Of a stretch of 6,772 nucleotides of DNA, positions 6,766-6,772 are shown piece by piece. Under the pieces are notes generated by a model, which saw nothing but the letters and a program-made list of their open reading frames with translations, searched no databases and was not told the DNA's origin. Both the position numbers and the translations under genes were made by a program. Numbering within the stretch: the first letter of the stretch is position 1; each line of letters starts with the position of its first letter. The DNA is taken from contig CALIQN010000053.1 in NCBI GenBank assembly GCA_938044045.1, positions 1 through 6,772 on the forward strand. Direction: 5' to 3'. Source of the DNA: an uncultured Peptococcaceae bacterium (GTDB lineage: Bacteria > Bacillota > Peptococcia > Peptococcales > Peptococcaceae).

Positions 6766-6771
6766 ATTATA
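6766..6771 (-). promoter_or_regulatory. Possible -10 box for the amidase gene
   Basis: A perfect TATAAT on the minus strand, 31 nt before the amidase ATG, predicting a leader of about 25 nt, similar to those predicted for murG and ftsQ. The -35 box would lie beyond the window end, so the promoter is only half visible. Confidence 0.4.
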
Positions 6772-6772
6772 T

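Noticed and set aside
1..6772. Search for CRISPR arrays, tRNA/rRNA genes, insertion sequences, riboswitches, defence or toxin-antitoxin genes
   Set aside because: No regularly spaced repeats, transposase motifs, cloverleaf-like stretches or structured long leaders seen; the six genes and their signals account for nearly the whole window.

Overview
The window is AT-rich, with Shine-Dalgarno-led genes, sigma-A-type promoters and frequent GTG/TTG starts. This fits a low-GC Bacillota (Firmicutes). The order murG-murC-ftsQ and an AMIN-domain amidase carrying a copper-amine-oxidase-like N-terminal domain suggest Clostridia or Negativicutes rather than Lactobacillales. That narrower placement is inference; no rRNA or other clear taxonomic marker is present.

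Layout. Positions 1-3216 (minus strand) hold a piece of the division and cell wall (dcw) cluster, read as murG (3216-2107), murC (2082-718), then ftsQ/divIB (616 to beyond position 1, C-terminus cut by the window). A 227-bp divergent intergenic region (3217-3443) carries a promoter for each side. Positions 3444-4614 (plus strand) hold a two-gene operon, tadA and a Sir2-type NAD-dependent deacylase, overlapping by 20 bp. A hairpin at 4619-4654 with T-rich flanks on both sides is a bidirectional terminator separating the sirtuin from a convergent gene. That gene (6734-4674, minus strand) encodes a large secreted N-acetylmuramoyl-L-alanine amidase: signal peptide, Cu-amine-oxidase-like domain, two SH3b domains, AMIN, Amidase_3.

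Function. MurG completes lipid II, MurC adds the first stem-peptide residue (L-Ala) to UDP-MurNAc, FtsQ/DivIB is part of the septal division complex, and the amidase cleaves the MurNAc-L-Ala bond in the finished wall. Four of the six genes therefore act on envelope synthesis, division or remodelling. The tadA-sirtuin pair is housekeeping: inosine at tRNA position 34, and NAD-dependent protein deacylation.

All six genes belong to known families and I see no mobile element, CRISPR, RNA gene or new system. The points most worth a second look are the sirtuin's missing fourth zinc-ligand cysteine, a near-consensus extended -10 promoter inside the cluster just before ftsQ, and murG standing first behind its own promoter with no ftsW or murB in the visible cluster.
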